Positions 26,131 through 34,729 are shown, numbered from the stretch's first letter. The stretch is DNA of 64,000 nt from Bacillota bacterium (GCA_023421955.1 JAEZSE010000040.1:1-64000); one strand, 5' to 3'. The notes: generated from the sequence alone by a model not told the origin. Numbers and translations are program-made.

Positions 26131-26821
26131 ACTTATACCCCACTCCCCACACGGTGATGATGAATTTTGGAGTCCTCGGGTTTTCCTCTATTTTCTCTCG
26201 GATCTTGCGGATATGAACCATGACCGTATTGTTGGACTGGAAGTATTTTTCCTTCCACACCCGCTCAAAAAGCTCTTCGGCACTGAACACCCTGCCCCGG
26301 TTGGAGGCTAGAAGCAATAGCACCTCAAACTCCAGGTGGGTCAGCGTGACCGGCTGACCATATAGTGTCACGCTATGCTCCTCAGGGTTAATCTCTAAGC
26401 CCTCAGCGCGGATCACAGACGGCTCCTGGCGTGCAGCCGGCGGTGTATTCAGATAGAGATACCGCCGCAGCTGCGACTTCACCCTGGCAATGAGCTCCAT
26501 CGGGGTGAAGGGCTTTGTAAGGTAGTCGTCGGCTCCGGAGCTTAGCCCCACCACCTTGTCAATGTCTTCGCTGCGGGCGCTGAGCATGATGATCGGGATG
26601 TTCATTTTCCTCCGGATCTCCTGGCAGGCGGTGAAGCCATCCATGCCGGGCATCATCACATCCAACAGCACCAGCTCAAAGGTGTGCTGATCCAGCAGGC
26701 TCAGTGCCTGCTGGGCTGTGGGCGCTTTCATAACGCCATAGCCTTCGCCTGCCAGATGCACTTCCAAAAGGTCGGCGATTTCCGGCTCGTCGTCCACGAC
26801 GAGTATCGAGATTTGCTCCAT
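26111..26821 (-). CDS. Response regulator, OmpR/PhoB (VanR-like) family
   Basis: This 236-residue regulator has a receiver domain with ILVVDDEPE, phospho-acceptor Asp in ELVLLDVMMPGMDG, and LSARSEDIDKV / DDYLTKPFTP. A winged-helix DNA-binding domain follows (EHSVTLYGQPVTLTHLEFEVLLLLASNRGRVFS, VMVHIRKIREKIE). I start it at the ATG at 26821, with GGGAG 7 bases upstream; a longer reading reaches 26863. It is encoded 95 bases downstream of the carboxypeptidase gene in the same direction, so it may be part of the peptidoglycan operon or have its own promoter. Its probable targets are the adjacent cell-wall genes. Confidence 0.92.
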   Translation of the reverse strand: MEQISILVVDDEPEIADLLEVHLAGEGYGVMKAPTAQQALSLLDQHTFELVLLDVMMPGMDGFTACQEIRRKMNIPIIMLSARSEDIDKVVGLSSGADDYLTKPFTPMELIARVKSQLRRYLYLNTPPAARQEPSVIRAEGLEINPEEHSVTLYGQPVTLTHLEFEVLLLLASNRGRVFSAEELFERVWKEKYFQSNNTVMVHIRKIREKIEENPRTPKFIITVWGVGYKFAKADH

Positions 26822-26916
26822 TCCGCGCTCTCCCGCCTGAAAACATTCGTGCATGATGACCATAGTATAACATGATCAGGCAGATGGAAGCGGTTGGATT
26901 TCGAAGGAGTGATCAC

Positions 26917-27987
26917 TCACCGCTGCGACAGGCCCCACTGAAGCAGGGAGGATGAATCACGCCAGATCCCTTCCTGGGTGCTGCCCATCACAACAGCCAG
27001 CACACTTCTGCCTTGACACTCGGCTGCGCTGATCAGGCAATAGCCCGACTGGCTGGTGTGCCCGGTCTTGACACCGGTGCAGGAATCCAAAAAGCACGGG
27101 CTGGAGCTGTCGATCAGCTCATTGGTGTTCTGCAGCACACGATGGCGTGTGGCGGATTTGCCATTCTCATCTTTGATTTTGATATCCGGCAGCGCGTATT
27201 GCCCGGTCGCCACAACCTGCCGGAAACTGTCATGGGTCATCGCCTGGCGGGCAATGAGCGCCATATCCCAGGCGGTGGTGTAATGCTCTTCCTCATGGAA
27301 CCCATCGGGGTTCATGAAGCGGGAATGGGTTGCACCAAGCTCTTTGGCGCGGCTGTTCATGCGCTCCACAAACAAGCGCACGGCCTCATGATAATCCATC
27401 CGGTCATCGCCGCCGATTTTACGGCCTGTATAGGCAGCGATCACATAGGCGGCATCGTTGCCGGAAGGAATCAACAAAGCATGCAGCAGATCGTTGAGTG
27501 TGAGCTTCTCTCCATAGCGCAGGCCGGCGCTGCTGGAGCCGGGTTTTGGCAGGTTGGCCTCGTCCCCAACCTTGATCACATCATCCATCGCACCATATTC
27601 CAATGCCAGCAACGCGGTGAGCACCTTGGTGGTGCTGGCAGGATATCGCCTTTCACCGGAATCCATCGAATAAAGAACTTTCCCGGTATCATCCAGCAGT
27701 ACTGCGCTGCCAGCCGCCAAGGGTTTTGTAAAGCTGCTGCTATGCTGAACCGGCTTGATCTGCGCGTCTGTTTGTTGTGGATTGCTCACATTACGGGCAT
27801 CCGTAACGCCCTGCAACGTAGGCCTTGGGGTGGGGCTCAACCGGTCGTCGGCGATGAGGTTGGACGCAACGATCAGCAGCGCCACAAATGCTGCCACTGT
27901 CAGCACCGCAACCGCAACCGCAACCGCGCCGCCGACACCTCGCCTTGGCCTCATAATCCTTTTATCTGGTCTTGAACGCATCTGCAT
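26917..27987 (-). CDS. D-alanyl-D-alanine carboxypeptidase (low-molecular-weight PBP, DacA/VanY-like role)
   Basis: This 356-residue serine peptidase trims the terminal D-residue of the peptidoglycan stem peptide. It has an N-terminal membrane anchor (about 20-42) followed by a low-complexity linker, then the S11 domain with SxxK at Ser118-Lys121 (PASTTK), SxN at Ser175-Asn177 (PSGND) and KTG at 307-309 (GVKTGH). It lacks the C-terminal beta domain and amphipathic anchor typical of PBP5, so it is tethered at its N-terminus. Its ATG overlaps the stop of the racemase gene (TGATG), which ties it to the Ddl-MurF-racemase operon and suggests a role in removing unwanted D-Ala ends. Confidence 0.92.
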   Translation of the reverse strand: MQMRSRPDKRIMRPRRGVGGAVAVAVAVLTVAAFVALLIVASNLIADDRLSPTPRPTLQGVTDARNVSNPQQTDAQIKPVQHSSSFTKPLAAGSAVLLDDTGKVLYSMDSGERRYPASTTKVLTALLALEYGAMDDVIKVGDEANLPKPGSSSAGLRYGEKLTLNDLLHALLIPSGNDAAYVIAAYTGRKIGGDDRMDYHEAVRLFVERMNSRAKELGATHSRFMNPDGFHEEEHYTTAWDMALIARQAMTHDSFRQVVATGQYALPDIKIKDENGKSATRHRVLQNTNELIDSSSPCFLDSCTGVKTGHTSQSGYCLISAAECQGRSVLAVVMGSTQEGIWRDSSSLLQWGLSQR

Positions 27988-29102
27988 CAACAATTCTCCT
28001 TCTTGGTCATTTCCCGGTGCTCCAGCGCACCTAAAAATGTTTTCTTGATATAAGGCGACGCCATGCCCGCGATCAGGCAAGCATAACTGCTCACCTGAAA
28101 AGCCATACGGTCACCCACTCGATATGCGGTGTCACTGCCGGTGATATCTACGATCATGTGGTCAGAGCTGGCACCAACCACCTCCACTCTGCCATCCATC
28201 GGGATGAGTGAAGGGCAATCCATGTCCTGTCGGCCGATGGAGAGGATCGCCCGCCGGCGCATGCCCCTGTCTGCAGGCTGTGGCGGCGCACCAAAGGCGT
28301 TGCACACCGCGAGTTCACCAACGGGTCTGGAGGGCTTTCTCTCAATCTCCACCATCTCTGCCGTAACGGTGAACGCATCGGTGTGCCATTGATCAATCGG
28401 AGCGCCAAGCGCAAGCTCGCGACCCAACAGAACCGCCTGATTCACCCGCAGGTTGGTGATGCCTCGGGGCATCTGATCAGACAGCAGCAGCCGGATGCAG
28501 CTGGAATTCCCGCCGGAGACCATGGGCAGCGCAATGCCGTGTCGGGCACGGAGCAAATCCGCCATCTGGCAGAGATCGGTGTAGTTTTCCACCGTTGGTA
28601 TCACCCCGCCATAACAGGTAAGGTTGGTGCCAATGCCGGCAAGCTCCAGCCCCTGGCAGCGCAGGGCCGCCCGCACCGCATGATGGATCGACTTCTCATC
28701 CTCGATCCAGATGCCCTCCCGCAAGTCACCCACGTCAATCATCAAAATCACTTTATGCCGCCTGCCTTGCCGCAGCGCCTCATCGGACAATCGCCGCAGG
28801 GTGATTGGCTGCGTGTTCAGGCTATAGTCAGCGTATCGCACAGTCTCGGCGGCCTCGCTGGGCCGAGGCAGCCGCAGCAGCACCTTCGGCGCAGGGAAAT
28901 GCCGCAACCTTTTCAGGTTTTCAATGCGGGAGTCGGCCAGAAAATCCATACCGACAGCCTTAAAGACCTCTGCCAACTCCTCACTACCGCAGCAGCCTTT
29001 GGTGATGCCCATCGCGGTGATTCCTAGGGGTCGGCAGGCTTCCAGAAGCTTCGCCGCATTGTGGCGGATCTTCGCAAGATCCACAACCAATTCAGACATC
29101 AT
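27987..29102 (-). CDS. PLP-dependent alanine/ornithine racemase family protein
   Basis: This 371-residue enzyme belongs to the Ala-racemase-N barrel family and resembles the alanine/ornithine racemase group. The PLP lysine is Lys35 in ITKGCCGS, close to the position in alanine racemase (normally followed by NAYGHG, absent here), with LADSRIENLKRL, VILMIDVGDLREGIW, GIGTNLTCYGG and VSGGNSSCI downstream. It should make a D-amino acid. Genomic context (Ddl, MurF, carboxypeptidase) argues for a cell-wall D-amino acid, for example D-Ala or D-Ser, over ornithine catabolism. The ATG at 29102 overlaps the end of murF and has GGAGG 6 bases upstream; the adjacent ATG at 29099 is equally possible. Confidence 0.85.
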   Translation of the reverse strand: MMSELVVDLAKIRHNAAKLLEACRPLGITAMGITKGCCGSEELAEVFKAVGMDFLADSRIENLKRLRHFPAPKVLLRLPRPSEAAETVRYADYSLNTQPITLRRLSDEALRQGRRHKVILMIDVGDLREGIWIEDEKSIHHAVRAALRCQGLELAGIGTNLTCYGGVIPTVENYTDLCQMADLLRARHGIALPMVSGGNSSCIRLLLSDQMPRGITNLRVNQAVLLGRELALGAPIDQWHTDAFTVTAEMVEIERKPSRPVGELAVCNAFGAPPQPADRGMRRRAILSIGRQDMDCPSLIPMDGRVEVVGASSDHMIVDITGSDTAYRVGDRMAFQVSSYACLIAGMASPYIKKTFLGALEHREMTKKENC

Positions 29103-30474
29103 TCCGGGCCTCCAGGTGCTGCCGCAGCCACAGGGCAATGTCTTCAAAATGCCGGGAGTGGGACGCCTTGATCAAGACCGCGCATGGCTCAGACATATAG
29201 CCAGCCAGCGCCTGCAGCAGCTCCTCCTGGCTTTCAAAATGGCAGGCCTTCCCGGATGGAAAGCGGGCCTTCGCCGCATCGATTGTATGGACTGTATCGC
29301 TGCCGCAGGCAAACACAGCATCCAGCCGCTGCGGATCAAGCGCCTCACCGATCTGCCGGTGCAGCACCTTTCTTTGCACACCCAGATCCACCATGTCGCC
29401 CATCACAAAAAGCTTTCGGCCAGCAGCCGCTCCATACAGCACCTCCAGCGCTGCCAAAACGCTCTCCAGGTTCGATTTGTAGGTGTCATCGATGATGGTG
29501 AATTCTCCTGCCCGTACCACCTGGCAGCGGCTGCCGGTGGGCTCCACCCTGGCAAGCCCTGCGGCAATTTTGTCCCAGCTCAGCCCCAGAAACAGGGCTG
29601 CCTCCATGGCTGCCAATGCGTTAAGGGCATTGTGCTTTCCCTGCATGGGCAGAGAAAACGGCGCCCTGCCGCCTTCGACTGTAAAGGTAATCCCCCATGC
29701 TCCCTGCACAAACGAGCCAAGCCTTGCATCTTTGCCGGGCTCCTCGCCGAACGTGCGGGTGGGGATGGTGGCGCCTACGGCGCACCGGCGCAGAAGCGCG
29801 TTATCGCCGTGATAGATCAACAAGCCCTCCTTGCCAATGGCAGAGGCAATCTCCCATTTGGCGGAGGCGATTGCCTCAAGGGAGCCCATTTGCTCCAGGT
29901 GGGCGTGGCCCACGCCGGTAATGATCCCCACCGTGGGCTTGGCAATGCTCGCAAGCAGTGCGATTTCCCCCGGTGCGGACATGCCCATCTCCACCACGGC
30001 ATAGCGGGTGTCTTCCTCCAGATCCAGTATTGTCAGCGGCACACCGATGTGGTTGTTAAGGTTGCCCCTGGTTTTTTGGGTCTTGCCCGCCGTGGACAGA
30101 ATGCCTGCAAGGATATCTTTCGTGGATGTCTTGCCGTTGCTGCCAGTAATGCCCACAACGATTGCGCCCAAATTCTGCCGGTAGGCCTGCGCCAACCGCT
30201 GCAGCGCAGCCAGCGTGTCCTCCACAACAATCAGCGGCAGGCCCACAGGCGGGTTTGGTGCGCCTTTGCGCCACAAACTGGCCGCAGCACCTTGCCCGAA
30301 CACATCACGCACATAGGCGTGGCCGTCAAACTTCGGGCCCTCCAGCGGGACAAACAGGTTCCCTGGCCCAACGGTGCGGCTGTCGGTGGAAACGCCGTGG
30401 ATGGTTAAGTCTTGCGTAGCATGCAATTCTCCGCCGGCCCACAGGGCGGCCTGGGTCAAGGTGCAGCGAATCAT
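29092..30474 (-). CDS. murF: UDP-N-acetylmuramoyl-tripeptide--D-alanyl-D-alanine ligase
   Basis: This 460-residue cytoplasmic Mur ligase adds the D-Ala-D-Ala (or D-Ala-D-X) dipeptide to UDP-MurNAc-tripeptide. The MurF N-terminal domain (about 25-85, STDSRTVGPGNLFVPLEG) precedes the ATP-binding P-loop GITGSNGKTSTKD at 108-120, with ETRGNLNN-like KTRGNLNNHIGVPLT, VVEMGMSAPGEI, VGHAHLEQMGSLEAIASAKWEI and IDDTYKSNLESV (MurF signature region) following. It overlaps ddl by 4 bases (ATGA) and the racemase start by 11. Being outside the usual dcw cluster, it may be a second, specialised MurF or the only copy; the window cannot tell. Confidence 0.95.
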   Translation of the reverse strand: MIRCTLTQAALWAGGELHATQDLTIHGVSTDSRTVGPGNLFVPLEGPKFDGHAYVRDVFGQGAAASLWRKGAPNPPVGLPLIVVEDTLAALQRLAQAYRQNLGAIVVGITGSNGKTSTKDILAGILSTAGKTQKTRGNLNNHIGVPLTILDLEEDTRYAVVEMGMSAPGEIALLASIAKPTVGIITGVGHAHLEQMGSLEAIASAKWEIASAIGKEGLLIYHGDNALLRRCAVGATIPTRTFGEEPGKDARLGSFVQGAWGITFTVEGGRAPFSLPMQGKHNALNALAAMEAALFLGLSWDKIAAGLARVEPTGSRCQVVRAGEFTIIDDTYKSNLESVLAALEVLYGAAAGRKLFVMGDMVDLGVQRKVLHRQIGEALDPQRLDAVFACGSDTVHTIDAAKARFPSGKACHFESQEELLQALAGYMSEPCAVLIKASHSRHFEDIALWLRQHLEARNDV

Positions 30475-31532
30475 TGCGCCACCCCCTCACTACAAAGGGC
30501 CGCTCTGCGCCCATGGCGCTGCATACCCAGCTCAATGAGCTTTTCCAGCACATCCTCAAAACGAAGCCCCCAGCTCTTTTCGCAAAGCAGCGGAAACATG
30601 CTGTGGGCCGTAAAGCCCGGCATGGTGTTAACCTCATTGAGATAAACCTCGCCGGATCCGGTCAGGAAGAAATCGGCCCGCATCAACCCCGAGCCATCCA
30701 CAGCCCGAAACGCCTTACGGCCCATGTCGCACAGCTGACGATATGTGGCCTCTGAAACATCCGCCGGGATGATGGGGGTCAGGTTATTATCCAGATATTT
30801 ATCTTCATAACTGAAGAAGGACGTTGACCGCTGCCACACACCAGGCAAGGAGCAGCGGATGTGGCCGTCCCCCATCATCGCCAGAATGATTTCTCGGCCC
30901 AACACCTCTCTCTCAACAATGATTTTCTCGTCATACCGGAATGCTTCTTCCGCCGCGCAGATCAACTCTTCCCGGTTTCCGCAGCGGGAAATGCCCACAC
31001 TGGACCCCATGTTGGCAGGCTTTACATACACGGGATAACCGACTCCATCTTCAATTGTATGAATGATTTCAACAGCACCGGTAGTGCTCCGAAACACCTC
31101 AAACGCGGTCTGCGCGATGCCTGCCTGGGCAAACAGCGCCTTCATGGCGGCTTTGTCCATCGCAGCAGCAGATGCCAGAACACCGCAGCCCACATAGGGC
31201 ATGCCCAGCATCTCGAACAGGCCCTGAATGGTGCCGTCTTCACCATATGGCCCATGCATGACCGGAAATGCGATACAGTCGCCCGTGGTGTTGCCCAAAA
31301 CCTGCAAGGCCGCAACCATGCCGGCAGGCTCTCCGCAAAGGCGAATCAGTGGCTCTTTCTCTGCCAGCGGTGCTGTGACAGTAGCAGGCTTGCTCCACAT
31401 TCCGTCCGGGGTAATATAGACTGCCGCGACAGTATGCCCACCCCTAAGCAGGCCATTGATCACATTGACCGCCGACGCAATGGACACATGGTGTTCTGGA
31501 GTTCTACCGCCAAAAAAGACGATTGCTTTCAT
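30471..31532 (-). CDS. ddl: D-alanine--D-alanine (or D-Ala-D-X) ligase
   Basis: This 353-residue ATP-grasp ligase joins two D-amino acids for peptidoglycan. Visible features are FFGGRTPEHHVS with the substrate Glu13, PVMHGPYGEDGTIQGLFEMLGMPYVGCG, KPANMGSSVGISR, the omega-loop YEDKYLDN with the Lys-Tyr pair, and MRADFFLTGSGEVYLNEVNTMPGFT. The Lys-Tyr pair excludes a VanA-type D-lactate ligase pattern and fits D-Ala-D-Ala; a D-Ser ligase cannot be wholly excluded. I start it at the ATG at 31532, with AGAGGTG 5 bases upstream; a longer frame extends to 31865 through unrelated sequence. It is the first gene of the ddl-murF-racemase-carboxypeptidase operon. Confidence 0.93.
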   Translation of the reverse strand: MKAIVFFGGRTPEHHVSIASAVNVINGLLRGGHTVAAVYITPDGMWSKPATVTAPLAEKEPLIRLCGEPAGMVAALQVLGNTTGDCIAFPVMHGPYGEDGTIQGLFEMLGMPYVGCGVLASAAAMDKAAMKALFAQAGIAQTAFEVFRSTTGAVEIIHTIEDGVGYPVYVKPANMGSSVGISRCGNREELICAAEEAFRYDEKIIVEREVLGREIILAMMGDGHIRCSLPGVWQRSTSFFSYEDKYLDNNLTPIIPADVSEATYRQLCDMGRKAFRAVDGSGLMRADFFLTGSGEVYLNEVNTMPGFTAHSMFPLLCEKSWGLRFEDVLEKLIELGMQRHGRRAALCSEGVAQ

Positions 31533-31758
31533 TTGTGCACCTCTACTTTCCAGGCAACTATATCGGACAAGCCTTAAAGAATTCGGAGGGCAATTCTTAA
31601 TTTTTATTAAAGTCATAAAGCAGAGCAGTTGATGTGAAATGCGGACTGAAAGGCTCCTACCAACGTGTTCCCTGCATATACATGAGACAGAAGCATGGGC
31701 AAGAACAAGGCAAACAGTTGGTTTGTGATGCAACCGGCTCCCAGAAAGGAGATTGTTT

Positions 31759-31932
31759 ATGGGGATGTTAACCGGCAGGCAGCTTCTGCTATACCGCCAG
31801 ATGAAGATGATCCACCGTAAAGACTTGGCCAAGAGCCTTGGCGTAACAGAAAATGAAGTGACCATCTACGAGTACCAGCTGAAGCCAATACCAAATGTCT
31901 TATATGCGAAATGGTTGATCGTATTAAAATAA
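31759..31932 (+). CDS. Small helix-turn-helix (XRE-like) protein, 57 residues
   Basis: This short gene has a near-perfect ribosome site (AAAGGAG, 7 bases before the ATG). The 57-residue product contains one helix-turn-helix-like unit, RQMKMIHRKDLAKSLGVTENEVTIYE, typical of the first helices of XRE/Cro proteins, and then stops where a fuller XRE domain would continue (VLYAKWLIVLK end). It diverges from ddl. It could be a minimal DNA-binding regulator or a truncated XRE protein. Expression is not proven. Confidence 0.65.
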   Translation: MGMLTGRQLLLYRQMKMIHRKDLAKSLGVTENEVTIYEYQLKPIPNVLYAKWLIVLK

Positions 31933-32060
31933 AGGCAAACAGCGCCGCTCGGTCCGTCCTGATAGACCTCAAGAGATTGGAGTATTGTTACTGTCGGCGT
32001 TGTTAGAAAGGCAGTCCAGATATGGGGCGTTCTTGGTCGAGCAAATAGCTATATAAATGC

Positions 32061-32087
32061 TAACAGCCCCCAATAAGGAGGCTGTTA
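32061..32087 (-). terminator. Candidate terminator hairpin after cotJC
   Basis: TAACAGCC (32061-32068) and GGCTGTTA (32080-32087) form a perfect 8-bp stem lying 33 bases after the stop of cotJC. On the minus strand the following bases are GCATTTATATAG, a poor T-run, so it may only be partly effective. It also lies 129 bases after the small HTH gene on the other strand. Confidence 0.45.
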
Positions 32088-32119
32088 AGTCAGAATATAT
32101 TAGTCAAGACAATCTTATG

Positions 32120-32692
32120 TTAAAACATTTTCTTCCCGCACTGCGTCTCCCGGAGATGCTCCAGTGTCTCACCAAAACGCTGGAAGTGTACAACTTCTCG
32201 CTCCCGCAGGAATTTCAATGGCGCTATCACATCAGGGTCGTCGGCCATGTTGATGAGGTATTCATATGTGGCACGAGCTTTTTGCTCAGCAGCCAGGTCC
32301 TCATAGATATCCGCAATAGCTTCGCCCTTTGATTGGAAAACAGTGGCCATAAACGGGACACCGCTGCCATTCACAGGATAGACCCCCCTACCGTGATCTG
32401 CGTAGTAACCGCCTGCGCCGGCAGCCTTGATCTGCTCCACCGTGGCACCTTCCAGCAACTGGCGCACCATCGCACCAACCATCTCAAAGTGGGCAAGCTC
32501 CTCCGTGCCAATATCGTTCAATGTAGCCTTGGCGCGATCGGTCGGCATTGCATACCTCTGGGAAAGATAACGTAATGATGCACCAAGCTCACCGTCAGGC
32601 CCTCCATACTGTGTAATGATCGTGGTAGCCATGCGCGGATCTGGCTTTTTTATTTTGATAGGAAACTCAAGAGACTTTTGATAAACCCACAT
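32120..32692 (-). CDS. cotJC: Spore coat protein CotJC (manganese-catalase family)
   Basis: This 190-residue protein has the ferritin-like di-metal fold of manganese catalases. Metal-site motifs are visible: GGPDGELGASLRYLSQRY, DIGTEELAHFEMVGAMV and LREREVVHFQRFGETLEHL. In Bacillus and Clostridium CotJC is a spore coat component. Its length equals the usual CotJC. The ATG follows GGGGGTGAAGAGGT and lies 6 bases after the cotJB stop, so it is the last gene of the operon. It points to a spore-former; expression in the mother cell is known for the family but not shown here. Confidence 0.95.
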   Translation of the reverse strand: MWVYQKSLEFPIKIKKPDPRMATTIITQYGGPDGELGASLRYLSQRYAMPTDRAKATLNDIGTEELAHFEMVGAMVRQLLEGATVEQIKAAGAGGYYADHGRGVYPVNGSGVPFMATVFQSKGEAIADIYEDLAAEQKARATYEYLINMADDPDVIAPLKFLREREVVHFQRFGETLEHLRETQCGKKMF

Positions 32693-32698
32693 ACCTCT

Positions 32699-32995
32699 TC
32701 ACCCCCTATAAGCAAGCGCGGTGTTTGCTGCCGGCTGCCATGGCCATGGGCTCTTGATCCACATGAACTCCTCTGTGCCCCCTTCGGCATGTCCAAAGCC
32801 CATGATCGGGCCAAATTTCATGCTAAACGACATCATCATCTCATGGAGTTGCTTATAAAGCGTGTTGTAAGTGGTCAAGGCCATCTTGTCCATTGGGTGC
32901 GTGTTGAGGTACAGGTTTAGGTCCACAAGTGTAAATTGCCATTGCTGTATTTGCAGTTGCATTGCCTGCATCTCGTTCATCACTTCGTTATTCAC
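32699..32995 (-). CDS. cotJB: Spore coat protein CotJB
   Basis: This 98-residue protein matches the CotJB family: MQLQIQQWQFTLVDLNLYLNTHPMDKMALTTYN, then YKQLHEMMMSFSMKFGPIMGFGHA, with the usual tail PWPWQ. It starts at a GTG at 32995 with GGGAGAG 8 bases upstream, overlapping the end of cotJA by 8 bases. It is thought to help place CotJC in the spore coat. The overlap arrangement is that of a classic cotJABC operon. Confidence 0.92.
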   Translation of the reverse strand: MNNEVMNEMQAMQLQIQQWQFTLVDLNLYLNTHPMDKMALTTYNTLYKQLHEMMMSFSMKFGPIMGFGHAEGGTEEFMWIKSPWPWQPAANTALAYRG

Positions 32996-33182
32996 AGTAG
33001 ATCTCTCCCTTCTGCCAAGGGTCAAAGAGGCATGGGAAAGCCGTTCCTCTCGCCAAAGCTTCCTCCGGCGGCCAGATGTTGCCATCCTTCTGAACCGGCA
33101 CAAAGATACCGCCCTGGCATTCTCCGGCAGTCATTCCAGCCTGATTGTTTGGAGCTCCGTTTGTATTTCCTGATTGCTCCAT
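32988..33182 (-). CDS. cotJA: Spore coat associated protein CotJA
   Basis: This 64-residue protein carries the CotJA motif FVPVQKDGNIWPPEEALARGTAFPCLFDPW, after a short Asn/Gly-rich start (MEQSGNTNGAPNNQAG). The ATG at 33182 follows ATAGGAG with 8 bases spacing; a longer in-frame reading to 33314 is not needed. It is the first gene of cotJABC. The upstream gap to 33447 carries promoters for this operon and for the divergent decarboxylase genes, which I could not place with certainty. Confidence 0.92.
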   Translation of the reverse strand: MEQSGNTNGAPNNQAGMTAGECQGGIFVPVQKDGNIWPPEEALARGTAFPCLFDPWQKGEIYCE

Positions 33183-33447
33183 AAAGTCATCTCCTATCTG
33201 TTTATGGGATTGATATCTCATTGCATCATATGCCAGTGCATCCGATGTGTGAGGAAAATGGCCCATGATCGAACGTTTCTGAGATATCTTCCGTTTATAA
33301 CATAAAAAACGCAAACTTCCTCTGGTCTAACTGTGCAAAAAAATGTAGAATAGTACACTGTGAACGGCAGGCATGGGCATCTGGCTATGGTCTGCACACA
33401 TAAATATATCAAGGTTTCATAAATCTTTTCCCGAAAGGCGGAATCAC

Positions 33448-34578
33448 ATGTTACAGGAACTGGCCAAAGGTATTATGGGTTTTGGCATTGGCGAACTGGT
33501 CATGATTTTGATCGGTGCCGTGCTAATCGTGCTTGCGATCAAGTTCGAATATGAACCGATGCTGTTGCTGCCCATCGGTTTCGGTGCCATTCTAGCCAAC
33601 ATTCCATTTTCCTCGGCGATTGGGGCGGAAGGTTTTCTTCACGTATTGTATGAAGCGGGAATTAAAACCGAACTCTTCCCCATCTTGATCTTCATTGCCG
33701 TGGGCGCGATGATCGACTTTGGCCCATTGTTGAAACAGCCTGTCACTCTGTTCTTCGGGGCGGCTGCACAATTCGGCATCTTTGCGGCTTTGCTGCTGGC
33801 CGTAGCCTGCAACTTCTTCTGGCCGGAAATATTTAGCCTGAAGGAAGCTGCAGCGGTAGGCATTATTGGTGCGGCCGACGGCCCCACGTCGATCTATGTG
33901 GGCAACCTGTTTGCGCCCAAGTATATCGGCCCCATCACAGTGGCGGCATATTCCTATATGTCTCTGGTGCCATTGATTCAGCCGCCGGTGATCCGGGCGC
34001 TCACGACCAAGCAGGAACGTATGATCCGGATGGACTCGCACACCGACGTGGAGGTGTCCAAGGCCGTTAAGATCCTGTTTCCAATTGTAGTTACCCTGGT
34101 CGCCGGCTTGGTTGCTCCGATGAGCGTAGGCCTGGTTGGCTCGTTGATGTTTGGCAACCTGATCCGCGAATGCGGCGTACTGGGCCGTTTGAGTGAAACA
34201 GCGCAGAATGAGCTTGCCTATCTGGTCACGCTGCTGCTTGGTATCACCATCGGCTCCACGATGGTCGCCAAGGAATTCCTGACATGGAATACAGCGTTAA
34301 TATTTGGAATCGGCATTCTGGCCTTTGTGTTTGACACAGCGGGCGGTGTGGTGTTTGCCAAGTTCATCAACCTGTTTTTGAAAAAGAAGATCAACCCGAT
34401 GATCGGCGCGGCGGGCATCTCCGCTTTCCCCATGTCGGCCAGGGTCATCCAGCGCATGGCGCAGAAGGAAGACCCAACCAACTTCATCCTGATGCCGGCC
34501 ATCGGGGCCAATGTGGCCGGCCAGATTGGTTCTGTGATTGCGGGCGCGATTGTGCTGGCCCTGTTGGGAGGTCATTAA
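33448..34578 (+). CDS. Sodium ion-translocating decarboxylase, beta subunit
   Basis: This 376-residue integral membrane protein is the beta subunit of a sodium-pumping decarboxylase (oxaloacetate, methylmalonyl-CoA or glutaconyl-CoA type). It exports Na+ as carboxybiotin is decarboxylated. Typical segments are ILIGAVLIVLAIKFEYEPMLLLPIGFGAILANIP, GVGAMIDFGPLL-like IAVGAMIDFGPLL, GIIGAADGPTSIYV, SYMSLVPLIQPPVIRALTT and AGISAFPMSARVIQ. I start it at the ATG at 33448, with AAAGGCGG upstream. It is followed by the small gamma-like subunit, 1 base apart. No carboxyltransferase or biotin carrier gene lies nearby, so the substrate cannot be named. Confidence 0.92.
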   Translation: MLQELAKGIMGFGIGELVMILIGAVLIVLAIKFEYEPMLLLPIGFGAILANIPFSSAIGAEGFLHVLYEAGIKTELFPILIFIAVGAMIDFGPLLKQPVTLFFGAAAQFGIFAALLLAVACNFFWPEIFSLKEAAAVGIIGAADGPTSIYVGNLFAPKYIGPITVAAYSYMSLVPLIQPPVIRALTTKQERMIRMDSHTDVEVSKAVKILFPIVVTLVAGLVAPMSVGLVGSLMFGNLIRECGVLGRLSETAQNELAYLVTLLLGITIGSTMVAKEFLTWNTALIFGIGILAFVFDTAGGVVFAKFINLFLKKKINPMIGAAGISAFPMSARVIQRMAQKEDPTNFILMPAIGANVAGQIGSVIAGAIVLALLGGH

Positions 34579-34579
34579 T

Positions 34580-34729
34580 ATGGATATGGGAACGATGTTT
34601 TCGGAAGCCCTCAAGGTAATGGGCATTGGTGTGGGTTCGGTGTTTGCGGTGCTGGCCATCTTTTTCGGTTTAATCAAAGGGCTGATGGTGCTGTTGCCGG
34701 CGAAAAAGGCCAACGACGACGAAGACTGA
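34580..34729 (+). CDS. OadG-like small subunit of sodium-pumping decarboxylase
   Basis: This 49-residue protein has one membrane segment (about residues 12-36, GIGVGSVFAVLAIFFGLIKGLMVLL) and a charged, Asp-rich cytoplasmic end (KKANDDED). It fits the gamma/delta small subunits that hold decarboxylase complexes together. Its ATG lies 1 base after the beta-subunit stop and shares its GGAGG site at the end of that gene. A rho-independent terminator follows at once. Confidence 0.85.
   Translation: MDMGTMFSEALKVMGIGVGSVFAVLAIFFGLIKGLMVLLPAKKANDDED

Noticed and set aside
30471..31532. VanA-type (D-lactate) vancomycin resistance operon
   Set aside because: No vanH or vanX is present and the ligase has the Lys-Tyr pair of D-Ala/D-Ser ligases.
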